64,000 nt of DNA from Blepharisma japonicum. Taxonomy: Eukaryota; Ciliophora; Heterotrichea; Heterotrichida; Blepharismidae. Both the position numbers and the translations under genes were made by a program. Each line of letters opens with the position of its first letter. Within the stretch, counting starts at the first letter, position 1. Positions 22,195 through 31,540 of this stretch are shown piece after piece. The notes under the pieces are model-generated. The model was not told the origin of the DNA. It made no database searches and worked only from the letters and a program-made list of their open reading frames with translations. The stretch lies in assembly GCA_949751835.1 (NCBI GenBank), contig CATKHK010000026.1, positions 186,001 through 250,000 of the forward strand, in the 5' to 3' direction.

Positions 22195-23994
22195 ATGAAA
22201 TTCTCAAGACAAATAGAGTACCATAAAATTCCTGAATGATCTGCCTACTACATCCAATACCGCTACTTTAAAAAAATGCTTTGCAAGCTCAAGTGCCAAT
22301 ATTCCATCTCTTCTGACACAGAACTCAACGATGCCTTGCTAGACCAGCATAGCATCCTAATGAAATTCAAAGAAGAGCTAAAAGCTCAAATAAACATATT
22401 GAATGCCTTTTATTCAGAAAAAAAATTACAAATCACTGATGAACTTGAAAAAATTTTCAGCTACTTTCATAATCTTGTCAGGATAAATTCCACAATAGAT
22501 CTTGAAGAAGCTAAAAAACTTTTATCATTAGACGAAAGAGATGACGCACAAAACAGGGCAACGAGTATGAAAAGAGCATTTTCGGATATTCACAAACAAA
22601 TGTGATGGCTTGAAGCTTTCTGTGAGATTAATTATATGGCTTGCTTAAGGTTATTAGACAAATTGGAAAGCTCAGTTGAGATGAGGGATGATTTGGAACA
22701 TCAGCAATTTAGGCAATGGGAAAGTGAAATAGGAGGGTTAAGAAATGCATTATATGAGCAAGTAGCCATAGAGTGCATGGACGGTGACATAGAAAAAGCA
22801 AAGACGTTGCTTATAGAAAAACAATACAGAACCCAAGATATTGGGAAAATTTTCTTCTGTCTAGGAGTAGTCATCACTTGCCTTATAGTGATTATTTATA
22901 TTGTGCTAAAATTTGGAGATGTAGCTTTATGTCCTTCAACACCAATTTTTAGACTGACTTTGGCTGTAAATCTTTCCTTATTAGCAGTAGCTTATATAAT
23001 TTATGTATTAGAATCATACTCAATCAACTGGGTATATATTTTTGAAATTGATCCTTCCAATAAGACTTCCTATATGAATCTTATATGGTATTCTATGCTT
23101 TTAAACGCAATTTGGGCTGTTTGCTATTTATTGAATATTGGAGATAAGCTTTATTTAGCATTTGCGAATAACCATATAGTCCTTTGTATAGGAATTTTTG
23201 TATTTTATATAGCACTGCTATTATACCCTTTCAATAATTTTTACAGAGTTATGAGATATGCATTTGTAAAAGCATTTTGTGAGCTATTAATATCGCCATT
23301 TAGCTATGTCCATTTTCGGAATTACATGTTCGGAAGCTGGCTGACATCTTTTGCTATTCCTCTGAGGGACATATACTTATCGCTATGCTTTTTCTTTCAA
23401 GATAACCCTTCATCACTCAAGGTTTTATCTCCAGACCACTACACAAACATTTTTGTAATATTTTTGCCTGCTTTTCCTTTAATTTTAAGGTTTTTGCAAA
23501 ATTTGAGCGCAATGTTCAGGAAGCCTTCTTTATACAAGCTTCAGCTGATAAATTTAACAAGATATTTTTTGCCTATTTTATTAGTGGCTATGTCCTATTT
23601 TAAGCTATATGAAGAGCCTTATTTATCAGAATGGCTGTCAGTTTTTACCATATTGACTACATACCATGCATTTTTGGATATGTATTCAGATTGAGGGTTG
23701 CTCAGAAACTCAAGCAGTGGGCCATTTTTAAGAGGAAAAATTAGTTTCCCTAAGAATTTTTATTATAAGATTATGGTAATAAACTTCTTTTTGAGGTTTA
23801 ACTGGACGTTGACATTGGTGCCATATGAGGCTTTCAATAATGCTTATATAAATACAGAGGTACTGTATACAATTATATTGATTTTAGAGATATTTAGGAG
23901 AACATTATGGACAATCCTTAGAGTTGAAAGAGAAAATACAGGGAATGCTGAAAGGTATAGGAAAATAGATTATCTCCCAAAACCAATTTCTTAG
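22195..23994 (+). CDS. XPR1: SPX-EXS domain phosphate exporter, XPR1-like
   Basis: A 599-residue intronless frame with several TGA Trp codons. The N-terminus is an SPX domain (MKFSRQIEYHKIPEW..YI.YRYFKK), followed by the second SPX helix bundle to ~residue 210. About eight to nine membrane spans follow, and the C-terminal third carries the EXS domain (YRVMRYAFVKAF, FRNYMFGSWLTSF, SDWGLL, ERENTGNAERYRKI). In animals XPR1 exports inorganic phosphate from the cytosol and its SPX domain senses inositol pyrophosphates; in ciliates the same role, or one at the contractile vacuole, is an inference. At ~600 residues it is shorter than human XPR1 (696), mainly at the C-terminus. Its last bases and 3' flank are duplicated ~1.2 kb downstream. 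Confidence 0.9.
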
Positions 23995-25300
23995 TTGTAA
24001 TCAATTTATAAAAAGGCTATCTTTATATAATAAAAGAATCTAACTTTATATGATTAATCTTGATTGTGATATTAATATAAAAATGAAATTAAAATATGGT
24101 GCCTCTCTGGTTTCCCAACAAATTCATCTCTTGAAAATTTCAATTATGAGTTTGGTTCTCTAATTGCATATCTTTTGTGGATTTGGAGATTTATAAGGTT
24201 ATAATATAGGGAAAAGCTTAGTTTTAATAGATAAATAAGCCATACAAATAAATTGAGCGCTCTCATTTTATTTCTTCAAAAAATCATTTAATTCACCTTT
24301 GATATTTTTAACTGTTGGGATGATTTTGCGAATTTTGAAGGTCACTGGGGAGCTTGATTGGTGCCTTTTCTATTTTATTTGCAGAGCTTTGGATAGCTTT
24401 TTTTTCTTATTATTTCCTGGATTTAATGTAATCTTTTCAAAAGTGAATACTGGATTTTTAGTTAAAAAATTTCTTATAGCTTGTGATGAAGTAACAACCT
24501 TTAAATGTACCTTGAGGTTGATTATATACTCTTTATTTCTGCTTATGGCTTCTTTAGATTTCTCCAAGTAATTCTAATAAATTTCTATTTTCACTTTTCA
24601 TATCTTCCAAATGTTTTGGGGTTCCATCAATTTATATTCTTTGCTTTTCAATTCTTCTTTGCGTTTGTCTTGCAGAATTTCCATAATTTCTATATACAAT
24701 CTATTTTCTTTTTACTATTTCCACATCCAAAAAATTTCCTGCTTTGAGTTTCAAGGACAGGTTAAATTTCTCAATTAAAATTACTTAGCATTTGGTATTT
24801 TTTTGCAAAATTTCAATGTTATTATCATGATAGTATCACTTTATTTCAGTTTTTATGCTTTGTTTTAATTCATAATTTTTGCGTAATTAATTAGAATTCA
24901 AATATAAAATTTTATATGAAATTCAAGCTTCTTTATATGCTCGCGCATTAATCATTCATTTGCCCAATATTGTCATTGCTGGCCATCTAAAATTTTTTAT
25001 AAAATTTGTTTTTATCTTGTCAAATTTAGCGATTTGTAATAGGAAAAGCTCTTATGTTTTACTTTTGCACATTTCTAAATGCAAATCTTGCTGATTTCGC
25101 CTAATATTAATAGACACAAAAATTATTGGATTTTTTTGTCTATGAACAGAATAGGGAAAGAGATTTTGCAAATTTATTTTGATCTAATGTATCTCTTAAA
25201 ACTACTTTCTTAGTTATAATAAATTTAATAAAGAGGCTCTCTTTACATAATAAAGAAACTTGATTTTATATGATTAATTTTGATGGTGATTTTAATATAA
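23987..25300 (+). repeat. Pair of ~95-bp direct repeats bounding a gene-poor segment
   Basis: 23987-24080 (XPR1 stop and 3' flank) and 25206-25300 (immediately upstream of the ubiquitin-fold gene) are imperfect direct repeats. They share TTTCTTAGTT, AGGCT.TCTTTA.ATAATAAA and TATATGATTAAT in the same order and spacing, with a handful of mismatches. They suggest a local duplication that placed an XPR1-type 3' flank in front of the next gene, or the reverse. Confidence 0.8.
24290..25130 (-). pseudogene. Probable decayed coiled-coil gene
   Basis: Minus-strand fragments in different frames read like one charged helical protein broken by stops and frame changes: MREHIKKLEF, KRKEELKSKEYKL, HLEDMKSENRNLLELL, EKSKEAISRNKEYIINLK, NPGNNKKKKLSKAL and a C-terminal IKGELNDFLKK. 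No single frame is open for more than ~65 codons even with TGA as Trp, and 15-nt introns do not explain the breaks. It lies between the two direct repeats. The fragment order is suggestive, not proof. Confidence 0.35.
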
Positions 25301-25314
25301 TATATACAGAATTT

Positions 25315-25572
25315 ATGAAAATTACTCTGGAACCAGGAACAACTAGACTTAATTTTGATCCTTGTACAATAGAAATTGAGCCAAACTATGACGTCGAAAA
25401 TATTCTATCTTTATTATCAGTGAGATATAACTCTTTAGATCCAACGCATTTAGTACTTTACCTAAATAACCGTCCTCTGCAAGAAGGTTTAAGCGTAATG
25501 CGAGCTGGAATTAAAGATAACGACCACCTCATGGTAAAAATAAGGAAAAATAGTTGCTGCTTACTTTTATAG
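25315..25572 (+). CDS. Ubiquitin-fold protein with C-terminal CaaX (prenylation) motif
   Basis: An 85-residue single ubiquitin-like domain. The N-terminal strand begins at the chosen ATG (MKITLEPGTT), and the pattern VENILSLLS..Y, LVLYLNNRPLQ, AGIKDNDHLMV matches the ubiquitin fold (resembling the DDI1 UBL). It ends NSCCLLL, a CaaX box with Leu in the last place, which favours geranylgeranylation, plus an adjacent Cys that could be palmitoylated. This is the design of UBL3/MUB membrane-anchored ubiquitin-fold proteins, which act in E2 recruitment and protein sorting. There is no C-terminal GG, so it cannot be conjugated. An in-frame ATG at 25270 would add 15 residues, but these lie in the duplicated flanking repeat, so 25315 is preferred. 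Confidence 0.8.
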   Translation: MKITLEPGTTRLNFDPCTIEIEPNYDVENILSLLSVRYNSLDPTHLVLYLNNRPLQEGLSVMRAGIKDNDHLMVKIRKNSCCLLL

Positions 25573-25670
25573 TGTCTCAATTTACCTACTTCAAGAGCAA
25601 TGATTATTGAAGACTCATAAATAAAAATAAATCTAAAATCTTTAAATTATTTCTTTCAAATTAAAAACGA

Positions 25671-26396
25671 TTATGAATTCAATAAAGAATGTCCAGGGAA
25701 ATAATAAGTCTTCTCTTTTCCAACTTGATCAAGCCACACTAGTCCTTCAGAAATCAGTGCATCCACAGCAATCTGAAATCTTGCTTTCGGCCAATCAGGG
25801 AACATAGCATGATTCACGAATCCTGAGTCTCGTGCTCTTTCTATCACAACTTTTTGGTCAATATTTAACTCTAAAGGCACAGAAACCAACATTTTGCAGT
25901 CTCCAGTTTCCATTATATTCATCCCATTTCCCAGGACTTTTAAGGTTTCTATAGCTTTATACATATCTTGAATGGTAATTTGATTTTTTCCGCGAAGCTT
26001 GTTGACCCATTTAAGGCAGTCATTGACTTCTAATAGTCCACCTGTCCTTTGGCGGAGGGCTATGCATACAGTGGTGATTTGGACAGCTAAATCATAGTAA
26101 AACTGGATATCATTGAACATTTCTGCCCAATAACCTTTGCTTGCTGAGTAATAATTACATATAAGTGGATCAACGCCTATTTCTCTACAGAGCCCATAAA
26201 ACTCTTGTCGTAGAGAAGGATTTTTGTTGATTTCTACACGATTTTGGGTAAGAAATCTCTCAAGATTTTGCTGAAAACGTTCTAGCTGCTCTTTTAAGCT
26301 ATTTTTAAAGGTGGTATTGAGTTGATTTCCTTCTTGCTTAAGTCTTTCCTATATTTTTTTTACCTTAAGCATCTGCTTCTGTTTGAGTCCTTTCAT
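25671..26396 (-). CDS. SNF8: ESCRT-II subunit SNF8/VPS22
   Basis: A 236-residue protein with a 15-nt intron (26349-26363) after codon 11. The N-terminal helix is followed by the conserved KNPSLRQEFYGLCREIGVDPL segment and two winged-helix domains (VQITTVCIALRQRTGGLLEV, IKTLKVLG-like TLKVLGNGMNI, SVPLELNIDQ, EGLVWLDQVG). Human SNF8 is 258 residues with the same order; the C-terminal tail is shorter here. ESCRT-II links ubiquitin-bearing cargo to ESCRT-III at endosomes. The start codon lies only 39 bp from the divergent Rab start at 26436. Confidence 0.92.
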
Positions 26397-26435
26397 AATA
26401 ATTATAAGAAATATATAGACTGTTGAATAAAAATT

Positions 26436-27065
<630 letters not shown>

Positions 27066-27082
27066 TTAATAAAAATTTAAGT

Positions 27083-27733
27083 ATGGAACAAGAAGTTCTT
27101 TTTAGAGTAATCATTGTAGGAGACACTGGAGTAGGAAAATCATGCCTTTTGCTTAGGTATAGTGAAAATTCTTTTAAAGAGCAGCATAGCGTCACCATTG
27201 GCGTCGAGTTTGGTACCAAATCAATTTCCATCAGCAATCAGCCAGTTAAGTTACAAATCTGGGATACAGCAGGCCAAGAAAGTTTCAGAAGTATAACGAG
27301 AAGCTTTTATAGAAGAGCAGATGGGGTTTTATTGGTTTATGACACCACAGCCAGACATACATTTGAAAATTGCGAGTATTGGCTTGAAGAAATAAGAAAC
27401 AATTCTTCTATTGACGTTGTCGTATTTCTGATAGGAAATCAAGTTGACTTAACAGAAACAGAAGATAGAGAAGTCACGACTGAAGAAGGCAAAAAGTTTG
27501 CAGAAAAGCATGAAATAAGCGGATTTTTAGAAACTTCAGCAAAAAGCGGTTTGAATGTAGAAGAAGCTTTCTCAAAATTCAGCTCAATTTTATATGAGAG
27601 ATGGAGAGAAAAAACATCGTTTGAGCCGACAATAGTAAAGCCGAAAATAGAGCTAAGACCGACAAATACAGTTAAAAAAAGTAATGGGTGTTGTCATTAT
27701 ATTAGTGATTTTATTTTTCTTGAATATTATTAA
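27083..27733 (+). CDS. Rab2/4/14-like small GTPase with tail extended past its CC motif
   Basis: A 216-residue Rab with all canonical motifs: GDTGVGKSC, VTIGVEFGTK, WDTAGQESFRSITRSFYR, GNQVD, ETSAKSG. The switch II and following region resemble Rab2/4/14. The usual terminal double Cys is present (KKSNGCC) but is followed by twelve hydrophobic-aromatic residues (HYISDFIFLEYY) before TAA, so Rab geranylgeranyl transferase would not see a terminal motif. A 16-nt GT...AG string starts inside the CC codons; splicing it would delete the Cys pair, so it was not used. The in-frame upstream start at 27056 would overlap the preceding gene and was rejected in favour of MEQEVLF. Its stop overlaps that of the convergent PLC-X gene. 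Confidence 0.9.
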   Translation: MEQEVLFRVIIVGDTGVGKSCLLLRYSENSFKEQHSVTIGVEFGTKSISISNQPVKLQIWDTAGQESFRSITRSFYRRADGVLLVYDTTARHTFENCEYWLEEIRNNSSIDVVVFLIGNQVDLTETEDREVTTEEGKKFAEKHEISGFLETSAKSGLNVEEAFSKFSSILYERWREKTSFEPTIVKPKIELRPTNTVKKSNGCCHYISDFIFLEYY

Positions 27734-28752
27734 GTTGAGATAAACAGGAAATCAGAGTTATTCACAGCTATACCATTTATGTCAAAAATAACGGGCATAA
27801 AAATAGATTGGTCATAACTGTCTGATATCAGGATATTCCCAAGCAAGTTTGTTATATTTTTAATTTTTTGATAAAAACCTGGAAAATTGGAATTGGCTTT
27901 GTCAGCCAGCTCGAGCAGAGTATGAGGTTTCCAACGTAAAATTGAATCCAAGACAGTTTCTCCATTTGGTGTCAATGTTCATGATACTTTAAATAGCTCA
28001 TTATTTTTTGTTAGTGGGAAAAAGTTTTCTATCATTTTTTCATTAAACAGCATCATATTATTTACGTTCGGAGTATTCGCATATGTATTAAATATAGCAC
28101 TTTTAGACCAAAATTTTTCATCAATAATATCTTCTATTGCAATAATTGCTCTTTTGCCACTCTCAATCCATTGATTTATTGTGAAATTAAAGTCTCCATT
28201 ATTTTCAAATAAAAATTCTCCTATTTCTTCAATAATAATATCTCTCAATCTTTCTCTATTTGTGTTATTAATCACAATTTCATTGAAATGCGAAATCTCC
28301 AAAATCACTATTTCACTTTGAAAATCTTTCAAAAAATTCGTGATATTTCTTATCGCTTCTCTTACAGTAGGCCCCACAACATAATGATGAGTAACCCATT
28401 CATGCAAATCTGGATCCCACCCCGCTCTTACATCAAAATATCTAATCCCGCCTTTCATTTGTTCATAGAAGTTTTTTGTTTGGCATTTTGATCAGTTTTT
28501 AATAATAGTTGATGTAGGTTTATATAGAAATTCAGCAACTTCTGAGGCTTCTTCAAGCCATGGCGAAGATTCACCTATAAGTGGATGGCTGGTCAGAAAA
28601 TAGGACGCACTATCATGAGTTCCAGGCAAAGTAATTTCTTTTAGAGTCTTGTGTCCTATATAAGGTAAAGAATTTCCTATTCAATTTGATAAGAAATCTT
28701 GAGAAATCGAAAAAATCAGGAAACAAAAAAATAAAAAGATACTGAAACTCAT
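27730..28752 (-). CDS. Secreted/lumenal PI-PLC X-domain protein
   Basis: A 340-residue frame with TGA Trp codons. The N-terminus is a signal peptide (MSFSIFLFFCFLIFSISQ). The X domain shows the first catalytic His in LPGTHDSAS, the strand-loop GGIRYFDVRAGWD, and the second His in HHYVVGPTV, as in bacterial PI-PLC and animal PLCXD proteins; there is no Y, C2 or PH domain. The C-terminal ~80 residues hold a helical region and IFDINGIAVNNSD. It probably cleaves phosphatidylinositol or glycosyl-PI anchors outside the cytosol; substrate is an inference. Its stop (27730-27732) overlaps the Rab stop (27731-27733) on the other strand. Its start is 21 bp after the stop of the PH gene. Confidence 0.85.
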
Positions 28753-28773
28753 TTTTATATAAGATTTTTAAAT

Positions 28774-29583
28774 TTAACACCAGTTCACTTCTGGTGGCTT
28801 TGTTGAGAATTCAGCAAAGCGTTTATTAGCTGGATTGTCCCATATTGAGGTAGATCTCTGTCTCGGCATGTTTTCCACATTATTTAGTGGAAAAGAAGGA
28901 GTTTGATTCCCATTTTGAAATTCCTCAATTAGTATTTCATCGGATCTCTGAATCGCTTGAGAAAGGTTTTTTCTTTTTTCTACTCCTGAAAGAAGCCCAG
29001 TTTTGGAATTTTCTGTCCAAAAAGTCCAGGGCTCTTCGTTTTCTTTATATGACTTTCTTAGTAGTGGATTAACACTTTTCTTACTTCTATCTTCAAGTCT
29101 ATTTCTGTCAGTAAAATCAATGCTATAAGATACCTTCGAGGAAGCTACTAGTTTACCTTCTGGCTCATAGCTTTTTCTTTCATTAATTTCTTCATTAGAA
29201 AATCTGTTATTTTTTACGCCATTTACTACATTTTGAAATGCCTCACACCATTTTTCATATTCTGTGCTATTTTCGCAATAAAGTGTATATATTTTGGTGG
29301 TTGTTTCTACTTTAAAAGAAAATCTTCAATCAGACAGTTCAATATTATCTAGATCTCGGATAAAATTAGTGATTTCATTAAGGGAGTGCTGCTTTATTGG
29401 AATCGGCTTGGAGTTGTTTTTACAATAATAAAACTTGCTTGCTGCTACATCAAGGACAAACCAGCGCTTAGTAAATTTGCTAACAAATCTTATTAATGCG
29501 CGGTCATTTTTAAGCTTCTTTAGGTATCCTTGGACTACTTTTGGAGGTTGTTCTAAAATAGGTTCTTGGTTTTGAAATTCCAT
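28774..29583 (-). CDS. PH-domain protein
   Basis: A 269-residue protein with an N-terminal pleckstrin-homology domain (residues ~17-115): VVQGYLKKLK, FTKRWFVLDVAASKFYYC, then the conserved helix EYEKWCEAFQNVV, whose Trp is the invariant PH-domain Trp. A TGA supplies the Trp of SDWRFSF. The remainder is Ser/Arg-rich and disordered, ending EVNWC. It probably binds phosphoinositides or a membrane protein. It is upstream of, and on the same strand as, the PI-PLC gene. The start codon is 81 bp from the divergent Sm-G start. Confidence 0.85.
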
Positions 29584-29664
29584 TTTAAATTATGATAAGA
29601 AAGATTTGTTAAAGTGTCTAGACTAGAGCAAAAAGTTCTGTAAGCGATTTCTTATAATTATAAT

Positions 29665-29904
29665 ATGGCTGCAAAGCAAGGGTATGGGCCAGATCTGAAA
29701 AAATATCTCAATTTGAATGTAGATATAAAGCTGAATGGAAATCGAAGAGTTTGTGGTGTATTACGAGGATATGACCAACTTATGAATCTCGTATTAGAAA
29801 ATGCCTATGAAATAGCAGGCCCTATTAAAAGAGAAATCGGCTCAGCTTTTATCCGCGGTAATTCAGTAATAATGTGGGAGTGCATCGATAAAGTAGTTTC
29901 CTAA
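29665..29904 (+). CDS. SNRPG: Small nuclear ribonucleoprotein Sm-G
   Basis: A 79-residue Sm-fold protein, the same size as human SNRPG (76). Sm1 motif: GPDLKKYLNLNVDIKLNGNR, GVLRGYDQLMNLVL; Sm2 motif: IRGNSVIMWE. The GYD..MN signature and the IRGNS loop contact the Sm site of spliceosomal snRNA. It forms part of the heptameric Sm ring of U1, U2, U4 and U5 snRNPs, relevant here because this genome splices 15-nt introns. Intronless. Confidence 0.95.
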   Translation: MAAKQGYGPDLKKYLNLNVDIKLNGNRRVCGVLRGYDQLMNLVLENAYEIAGPIKREIGSAFIRGNSVIMWECIDKVVS

Positions 29905-29984
29905 ATCACAAATAAAATAAAATTCATCTTAAAAATACCTATTTTCTACATGATTTAGACGATTATTTAAATTTGTTGCCAAAA

Positions 29985-31469
29985 ATGGCCTGCAGCTTTG
30001 GCTTTCTCAAATTGTCACCTATATGAACATTGGTAATTCTGTCAACTATCAACATCATTCAGTACGTAGATAGAGGCGCACTCTCTTCTGTGGTTTCTAA
30101 GCTCGAAGATAAAGATGACGATGGTCTTGATTTAAGCTCAATTGAAGCCGGAGCCTTAGGGTCACTTTTTATGCTTGGCTATATGATTTCATCTCCTTTA
30201 TTTGCCCACTTCGCACAATATATTCACCCTTTGTTCCTTATGGCAATCGGACTTATTGTATGGATGGGAGCTGTGATTATGGCAGGACTCTCCAGATCAT
30301 TCCTTCCACTTGCAATAGCTAGGTCAATTACTGGGGTCGGTGAAGCTTCAGTTGTGTGTTTGGCACCTCCTTATATTATGGATAATGCCCCAGCAGCTAA
30401 AAAAACACTATGGCTGGCTGTATTTTATTCTGGAGTGCCGGTAGGGTATGCGTTAGGATTTATATATGGAGCTTTGATTTCTAGTGCTTTTGGAGCTTGG
30501 TGGTGGCCATTTCTGATTGAAGGGGTTGCGATGGCTCCATTTGTGGTGATTGCAATAATTGCTTATAAAGATCCATCAATGATAGTTAAGAAACATAATA
30601 AATTGATTCCAGATGGAGGAGATGGAGAAAAAATGTCAATGAAAGAACAGATATCAATTTTGATGAAAACACCCATTTATGTTTTCTTAATTTTAGGCTA
30701 TGGAGCTTATGCTTTTACGATGGGAGGGCTCTCATATTGGGTAAATTTTATATAGGGACCTGCTTACTTACATGATTTTTACGATTCAAGTGAAACCGTA
30801 GCCGCTTATTCCTTAGGAGGAATTACTGTAGCTTGTGGACTGATAGCCACTTTTCTGGGATCCATGTATATGGATAGAAAGTCTCGGCCTTTCACACAAC
30901 AAAAAGAAAGAGGAGAAATCACAGATGATGATTTAAGGGCAGCCAAGACACAGATTGGTTCCAAAATCTTGTTTGTGGTAACTACAGTTGGTGTTATAAT
31001 CGGGGTAGCTGGAGCTATTATAGCAGTTTATATCTTATTTATGATTACTTTAGCAGGTAGTGAGTTTTTCATATTCTTAGGAACTGGACCTGTAGGGATG
31101 GTGCTTATGAGTTGTGTTCCTCCTGAGCTTAGAGGTCAAGCTAATGCCGTCGCTATATTTACTATGCATTTATTAGGAGATTTCCCTTCACCATTCATTA
31201 TTGGAGTACTCTTCGATTTAATCGGTGGATATTGGACTATGATTCTCCTTATTGCATGGCTTGGATGGGCTGCCATTATGTGGGGAGTATGCTTTAATCT
31301 TTCGGTAATTTTTATGTAGAGATGGAAAGACCAGCCATTTTGGTTCGCAATTAAAAACACCTTTAAGAGAAGTGGCAAAGTAGGAGTCAAAGCGGAAGAT
31401 GAGGTTTTGAATTTTAGAGACAGTAAAGAGAGCACGAACACTAAAGAAAGCAAAGATTCTAAAATTTAA
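29985..31469 (+). CDS. Spinster-like major facilitator transporter
   Basis: A 484-residue multi-pass protein from three exons with 15-nt introns at 30741-30755 and 31305-31319. Start MACSFGFLKLSPIWTL; twelve hydrophobic spans; MFS signatures of the Spinster branch: NIIQYVDRGAL in TM1, ARSITGVGEASVVCLAPP in TM4, YSGVPVGYALGFI in TM5, and the late VPPELRGQANAVAIF and GDFPSPFIIGVLFD. Spinster proteins export lysophospholipids or sphingosine phosphate from lysosomes; substrate here is inferred from the family. The hydrophilic C-terminus is Ser/Lys/Glu-rich. It converges on the GAPVD1-like gene. Confidence 0.9.
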
Positions 31470-31540
31470 TTATAATCCAGCTATAAATATGATATTCTAA
31501 AATCTTATATTAATATTATAATCTTTTTTTATTTAGTTAA

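Noticed and set aside
27688-27720. A 16-nt intron at the end of the second Rab
   Set aside because: Splicing would remove the CC motif and run into the convergent gene; no gain in family match.
27083-28752. Fusion of the Rab and PI-PLC genes
   Set aside because: They are on opposite strands and merely overlap at their stops.
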